This document shows positions 5,811 to 9,455 of a stretch of 9,455 bases of DNA, one piece after another. The notes beneath the pieces are model-generated. The model was not told where the DNA came from and made no database searches. It saw only the letters and a list, made by a program, of their open reading frames with translations. Each line of letters begins with the position of its first letter. Positions within the stretch are counted from its first letter, which is position 1. Source of the stretch: WLJO01 sp032117595 (GTDB lineage Bacteria; Actinomycetota; Acidimicrobiia; Acidimicrobiales; Ilumatobacteraceae); assembly GCA_032117595.1 (NCBI GenBank), contig JAULYZ010000129.1, forward strand, positions 1-9,455. Direction: 5' to 3'. The position numbers and the translations under genes are program-made.

Positions 5811-6395
5811 GTGCACCTGATGGATGTGGAGCCGATGAGCGACGAGCCGATGAACGACGAGACAATGAACGACGAGACAATGAACGGCGAGCCGGAGATT
5901 GTGCTGCTCGCCAGCCCGGGTACGCCGGGACCCGACGGCGCGCTCACCGAGACCGTGAGCGAGCCCGCCAAGGTGATGCGCGTGGGGTCGATGGTGAAGC
6001 AGTTGCTCGACGAGGTGAAGTCGGCGCCGCTCGACGACCGCAGTCGCGAGCGGCTCGCGCTCGTGTACCAGCGTTCGATCGACGAGGTCGCCGGCGCGCT
6101 GTCACCCGACCTCGCTGACGAACTGCGCTCCATGGCACTGCCGTTCGAGCCGGGGGTCGTGCCGAGCGACGCCGAACTGCGGGTGGCCCAGGCCCAACTC
6201 GTGGGCTGGCTCGAGGGGCTCTTCCACGGGATTCAGGCAACGCTGTTCGCTCAGCAGATCGCTGCTCGTCAGCAGCTCGAGCAGATGCGTTCCCAGCTCG
6301 GACCCGGTGGCATGCGGGGGATTCCCACCGATGGCGCCATGGCGCCCGGTGACTTCGTCGCCCAACCGCCCGAACGGCCCGGGACCTACCTGTAG
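5811..6395 (+). CDS. bpa: Bacterial proteasome activator Bpa/PafE
   Basis: Bpa (PafE, Rv3780 in Mycobacterium tuberculosis) forms an ATP-independent ring that docks on the 20S proteasome and opens its gate for unfolded or Pup-independent substrates. The core matches the family as I know it: PAKVMRVGSMVKQLLDEVK (52-70), a second helix (about 77-97), and the diagnostic block SDAELRVAQAQLVGWLEGLF (119-138) running into HGIQATLFAQQIAARQQLEQM. The protein ends in GTYL; the known gate-opening tail is GQYL, so one residue differs while the key tyrosine-leucine end is kept. The N-terminus is acidic and unstructured. The start is uncertain: GTG 5811 has GAGAG four bases upstream, while ATGs at 5820, 5835, 5850, 5865 and 5880 are all in frame. 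Length is 194 residues from 5811. Its presence implies that the host encodes a 20S proteasome elsewhere. Confidence 0.9.
   Translation: MHLMDVEPMSDEPMNDETMNDETMNGEPEIVLLASPGTPGPDGALTETVSEPAKVMRVGSMVKQLLDEVKSAPLDDRSRERLALVYQRSIDEVAGALSPDLADELRSMALPFEPGVVPSDAELRVAQAQLVGWLEGLFHGIQATLFAQQIAARQQLEQMRSQLGPGGMRGIPTDGAMAPGDFVAQPPERPGTYL
5835..5894 (+). repeat. Four tandem 15-bp units at the 5' end of bpa, each starting with ATG
   Basis: Units at 5835, 5850, 5865 and 5880 encode MSDEP, MNDET, MNDET and MNGEP. The two central copies (ATGAACGACGAGACA) are identical. Every unit brings an in-frame ATG, which blurs the true start. The repeat lengthens the acidic N-terminal tail. Confidence 0.93.
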
Positions 6396-6403
6396 GGGTT
6401 CGG
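6370..6403 (+). terminator. Imperfect stem-loop across the bpa stop codon
   Basis: CCGAAC (6370-6375) pairs with GTTCGG (6398-6403), enclosing a smaller CCTA/TAGG hairpin (6385-6388 with 6393-6396, loop CCTG). The bases between the two stems do not pair, and no T-run follows, so the call as a terminator is weak. Confidence 0.22.
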
Positions 6404-6564
6404 TGCGCAGGCCGTCGGGGGAATCGAGAAATGGCCTCTGAACTGGTCGAACAGCAACCCGGGCGTCGCTCGGTGTCGGGCGGGGGCCGACTGCTAGCCT
6501 GCCGAATCACACTGTTGTAAGACGCCGTGGGTTTCGACCCCGCCCGGACCAGCCGAGGAGCCCC
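6396..6564. other. Non-coding gap between bpa and dnaE
   Basis: These 169 bp hold no supportable gene. They contain one TCGAAC (6447-6452), half of an actinobacterial SOS box without a matching second half; a -10-like TAGCCT at 6495-6500; and a GAGGAG ribosome-binding site at 6555-6560. This is the longest intergenic stretch in the window. Confidence 0.7.
6495..6500 (+). promoter_or_regulatory. -10-like hexamer TAGCCT, candidate dnaE promoter
   Basis: TAGCCT matches TAnnnT and lies about 65 bases before the dnaE start, predicting a leader of some 58 bases. The bases 16-18 bp upstream (GGTGTC region) do not resemble TTGACA. It is the best promoter candidate in this gap but not a strong one. 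Confidence 0.35.
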
Positions 6565-9455
6565 GTGGGGGACTCGTTCACCCACCTGCACGTACACACC
6601 GAGTACTCGATGCTCGACGGTGCGGCGCGCCTCGAGGAGTTGGTGGCCAAGGCAGTCGCCGACGGACAGCCAGCGATCGGCATCACCGACCACGGGAACA
6701 TGTACGGCACCCTCGAGTTCTTCAAGGAGTGCAAGCGACAGGGGATCAAGGCTGTCATCGGTACCGAGGCCTACATGGCGCACGAGCACCGCAGCGAGCG
6801 ACCGACCCGGCGCGGTCGGGTGGACGACTCCGGCGGCGACACCGACGGCGGCAAGAAGCTCTACTACCACCTCACCCTGCTCGCCGAGAACAACGTGGGG
6901 TACCGCAACCTCATCCAACTCTCGAGCCGGGCCTTCCTCGAGGGCTACTACTACAAGCCCCGGATGGACTGGGAGTTGCTGGAGAAGTACTCCGAGGGCC
7001 TCATGGCCACGACGGGCTGTCTCGGTGGCCATGTGCTCCAGAGCCTCCTCAACGGTGACGAGCGCGGCGCACTCGAGCGTGCGGCGCGACTGCAAGACAT
7101 CTTCGGTCGGGACAACCTCTTCGTCGAGCTCCAGGACCATGGGCTCCCGGCCCAGCGCGAGACCAATCCCAAGCTCATCGAGATCGCTCGCCGGATCGGC
7201 GCACCGCTGATCGCCACGAACGATTCGCACTACACCCACCGCGAGGATCACGAGGCCCACGACGCCCTGCTGTGCGTACAGACCGGCGCGCTCATGAGCG
7301 ATCCCAAGCGCTTCAAGTTCGAGGGTCAGGAGCACTACCTGAAGACCTCCGCCGAAATGCGCTCGCTCTTCCGCGACTACCCAGAGGCATGCGACAACAC
7401 CCTGTGGGTGGCCGAACGTGCGGGTGTGGTGATCGAGGAGGGCACGGCGAGGCTCCCGCGCTTCGACGTCCCCGAGGGGTTCACCGACGACACGGAGTAC
7501 CTTGCGCACCTCACCCACGAGGGGGCGAAGCAGCGCTGGGGTGATCCGGTCCCTGACTCGGCACTCGAACGGCTCGACGAGGAGCTCCGCATCATCGCGA
7601 GCATGGGGTTCTCCTCGTACTTCCTCATCGTGTGGGACCTCATTCGTCACGCACGCGAGATGGGCATCCGGGTCGGACCCGGCCGAGGCTCGGCAGCCGG
7701 CTGTGCGGTGGCGTACTGCCTGCGCATCACTGATCTCGACCCGATCAAGTACGACTTGATCTTCGAGCGCTTCCTCAACCCGAGCCGGGTCTCGATGCCC
7801 GATATCGACATGGACTTCGACTCGCGGTACCGGGAGGAGATGATCCGCTACGCCGCCGAGAAATACGGGCGAGATCACGTGGCCCAGATCATCACGTTCT
7901 CCACCATCAAGGCGCGAGCCGCAGCCCGCGACGCTGCCCGTGTGCTGGGCTATCCGTACGGCGTGGGCGACAAGATCGCCAAGGCGATGCCCCCGCTCGT
8001 GATGGGTCGCGACACGCCGCTCTACGCCTGTATCGAGCCGCACCCGAAGTTCGAGGACGGCTACAAGGCGGCGGCCGACCTGCGCGCCATGTACGAGACC
8101 GACCCCGACGTGAAGCGGGTGGTTGATGTTGCTCGCGGTCTCGAGGGACTCCGTCGTCAGGACGGCATCCACGCCGCCGCCGTGGTGATCTCGCCCGAAC
8201 CGCTCACCGAATACCTGCCGATCCAGCGCAAGCCCGAGCCGGGAGCCGACCCCGAGTCGTCACCGATCGTCACCCAGTTCGAGATGCACGGGGTCGAGGA
8301 TCTCGGGCTGCTGAAGATGGACTTCCTCGGGTTGCGGAACCTCGACGTCATCACCGACGCCGTCGAGATGATCCGGCGTCGTCACGACCCCGACTTCGAG
8401 GTCGACGCCGTACCGCTCGACGACCCGGCCACGTACGAATTGCTCTCGCGGGGCGACACCGTAGGGGTGTTCCAGCTGGAGTCCGCCCCGATGCGGGCGC
8501 TGATCCGCTCGATGGCCCCGAGCTCGTTCGAGGATGTCTCGGCCCTCATTGCGCTCTATCGGCCCGGGCCGATGAACGTGAACATGCACTACGACTACGC
8601 CGACCGCAAGAACGGGCGGCAGCCGGTCGAGTACTTCCACCCCGACGCCGAGGAGGTGCTCGCCGACACGTACGGCCTGATGATCTACCAGGAGAGCGTC
8701 ATGCGGGTGAGCCAGAAGTTCGCCGGCTACACGCTCGCCGAGGCCGACAACCTCCGGAAGGCCTGCGGCAAGAAGATCCGTTCGATGATGGAGGAGGAGC
8801 GCGGCCGGTTCGAGGCTGGTTGCGAACGCCTCGGCTACGGCCAGCAGCTGGGACGGGAACTCTTCGACATCATCGAGAACTTCGCCGATTATGCGTTCAA
8901 CAAGAGCCACAGCTACGGCTACGGGCTCATCACCTACCGGACCGCCTACCTCAAGGCGAACTATCCGGTCGAGTACATCTCCTGCCTGCTCACCTCGGTG
9001 AAGTCGAACCTCGACAAGGCGGGCGGCTACCTCGCCGACGCGCGCGCGTCGGGGATCCAGGTGCTGGTGCCCGACGTCAATCGGTCCGAACTGGATTTCG
9101 CCCCCGACCCCGATGTGGACCGCGCCATCACCTTCGGCCTTTCTGCCGTACGCAATGTGGGCGAGGCACTCGTGCGGTTGCTGCTCGCTGAGCGCGCCGA
9201 GCGCGGACCGTTCGAGTCCTTCTACGACTTCGCCGAGCGGGTCCCCGAGCAGGTGCTCAACAAGCGTGCGGTGGAGTCACTGATCAAGGCCGGGGCATTC
9301 GATTCGCTCGGCCATCCGCGCAAGGGCCTCCTCGCCGTGTTCGAACAGATCATCGATACGACGGTGTCCCGGCGAAGAGAGCGCGATCAGGGCGTGCTTT
9401 CGCTCTTCGACGAACTCGGCGACACCGACGAGCCGGTCTTCGACCAGAGGATCGC
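6565..9455 (+). CDS. dnaE: DNA polymerase III subunit alpha, DnaE1 type (3' end outside window)
   Basis: This is the replicative polymerase catalytic subunit. The GTG at 6565 follows GAGGAG (6555-6560) by four bases and begins the family start GDSFTHLHVHTEYSMLDG. The frame stays open to the right edge: 963 residues of roughly 1,150-1,200 expected. The N-terminal PHP domain keeps all nine metal-ligand positions known from mycobacterial DnaE1: H9, H11, D18, H43, E68, H102, C152, D220, H222, so an active proofreading exonuclease is expected. The polymerase palm has D413 and D415 in PDIDMDF and D586 in LKMDFLGL. The fingers region (VFQLESAPMRALI, MIYQESVMRVSQKFAGYTLAEA) and the SHSYGYGLITYRTAYLKANYP block follow. 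A clamp-binding-like QGVLSLF lies at 942-948. There is no intein interruption in the visible part. The missing C-terminus should hold the OB fold and the tau-binding region. Confidence 0.98.
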   Translation, partial: MGDSFTHLHVHTEYSMLDGAARLEELVAKAVADGQPAIGITDHGNMYGTLEFFKECKRQGIKAVIGTEAYMAHEHRSERPTRRGRVDDSGGDTDGGKKLYYHLTLLAENNVGYRNLIQLSSRAFLEGYYYKPRMDWELLEKYSEGLMATTGCLGGHVLQSLLNGDERGALERAARLQDIFGRDNLFVELQDHGLPAQRETNPKLIEIARRIGAPLIATNDSHYTHREDHEAHDALLCVQTGALMSDPKRFKFEGQEHYLKTSAEMRSLFRDYPEACDNTLWVAERAGVVIEEGTARLPRFDVPEGFTDDTEYLAHLTHEGAKQRWGDPVPDSALERLDEELRIIASMGFSSYFLIVWDLIRHAREMGIRVGPGRGSAAGCAVAYCLRITDLDPIKYDLIFERFLNPSRVSMPDIDMDFDSRYREEMIRYAAEKYGRDHVAQIITFSTIKARAAARDAARVLGYPYGVGDKIAKAMPPLVMGRDTPLYACIEPHPKFEDGYKAAADLRAMYETDPDVKRVVDVARGLEGLRRQDGIHAAAVVISPEPLTEYLPIQRKPEPGADPESSPIVTQFEMHGVEDLGLLKMDFLGLRNLDVITDAVEMIRRRHDPDFEVDAVPLDDPATYELLSRGDTVGVFQLESAPMRALIRSMAPSSFEDVSALIALYRPGPMNVNMHYDYADRKNGRQPVEYFHPDAEEVLADTYGLMIYQESVMRVSQKFAGYTLAEADNLRKACGKKIRSMMEEERGRFEAGCERLGYGQQLGRELFDIIENFADYAFNKSHSYGYGLITYRTAYLKANYPVEYISCLLTSVKSNLDKAGGYLADARASGIQVLVPDVNRSELDFAPDPDVDRAITFGLSAVRNVGEALVRLLLAERAERGPFESFYDFAERVPEQVLNKRAVESLIKAGAFDSLGHPRKGLLAVFEQIIDTTVSRRRERDQGVLSLFDELGDTDEPVFDQRI

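Noticed and set aside
6473..6500. PafBC/RecA-NDp type DNA-damage promoter (TTGTCRGTG-N8-TAnnnT) before dnaE
   Set aside because: GTGTCGGGC at 6473-6481 matches only 6 of 9 positions and stands 13 rather than 8 bases from TAGCCT.
5944..8172. A 742-residue reverse-strand open frame antisense to bpa and dnaE
   Set aside because: High-GC codon bias produces long antisense frames. The forward strand encodes recognisable Bpa and DnaE motifs over the whole stretch, and the antisense product has low-complexity, unfamiliar sequence.
1..9455. Search for CRISPR arrays, insertion sequences, tRNA genes, inteins or toxin-antitoxin pairs
   Set aside because: No spaced direct repeats, terminal inverted repeats with a transposase, cloverleaf-like sequences or intein junctions were seen; the only tandem repeats are coding and in frame.

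Overview
The window is a high-GC, gene-dense bacterial segment with housekeeping gene content, most likely from an actinobacterium (Actinomycetota). Support for this: codon third positions are strongly G/C; GTG starts are frequent; a Bpa/PafE-type proteasome activator is present (known from proteasome-bearing actinobacteria); and the order ileS, lysine-rich DksA-like gene, lspA, RluA-family gene, then dnaE nearby resembles the arrangement I recall from Streptomyces and, in part, Mycobacterium. The cysteine-free DksA-like protein and overall style would fit a deep branch such as Acidimicrobiia, but that is an inference I cannot test here.

Layout. Positions 2-1582 hold the C-terminal half of an isoleucyl-tRNA synthetase whose motifs look like the long type 2 (eukaryote-like) enzyme. 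A 77-bp gap carries a GC hairpin, a -10-like hexamer inside an imperfect palindrome, and a strong Shine-Dalgarno sequence. The gap leads into a 306-residue protein made of 22 tandem five-residue PAKKx repeats (histone H1-like tail) joined to a DksA/TraR-like C-terminal domain with all zinc-binding cysteines lost. lspA (lipoprotein signal peptidase) follows after 32 bp, and an RluA-family pseudouridine synthase starts inside the lspA stop codon (GTGA overlap). This forward cluster converges on a reverse-strand Rrf2-family regulator with only 13 bp between stop codons. The regulator is divergent from an alkaline-phosphatase-superfamily phosphodiesterase (nucleotide pyrophosphatase type), sharing an 87-bp intergenic region. 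Next, forward, come the proteasome activator Bpa, with a C-terminal GTYL gate-opening tail and an N-terminal 15-bp in-frame tandem repeat, then a 169-bp non-coding gap, then the first 963 codons of dnaE (replicative DNA polymerase III alpha), which runs off the right edge with an intact PHP metal site.

How the genes relate: they touch translation (ileS, pseudouridine synthase), envelope lipoprotein maturation (lspA), chromosome or transcription organisation (DksA-like), redox or metal-responsive control (Rrf2), protein turnover (Bpa) and replication (dnaE). I see no mobile element, CRISPR array, tRNA, rRNA or phage gene, and no clear undescribed defence or biosynthetic system. The most interesting items are the H1-tail/DksA hybrid with a dead zinc finger, the Rrf2 protein with an incomplete cluster-ligand set and possible leaderless autoregulated promoter, and the Bpa variant tail with its ATG-bearing repeat.
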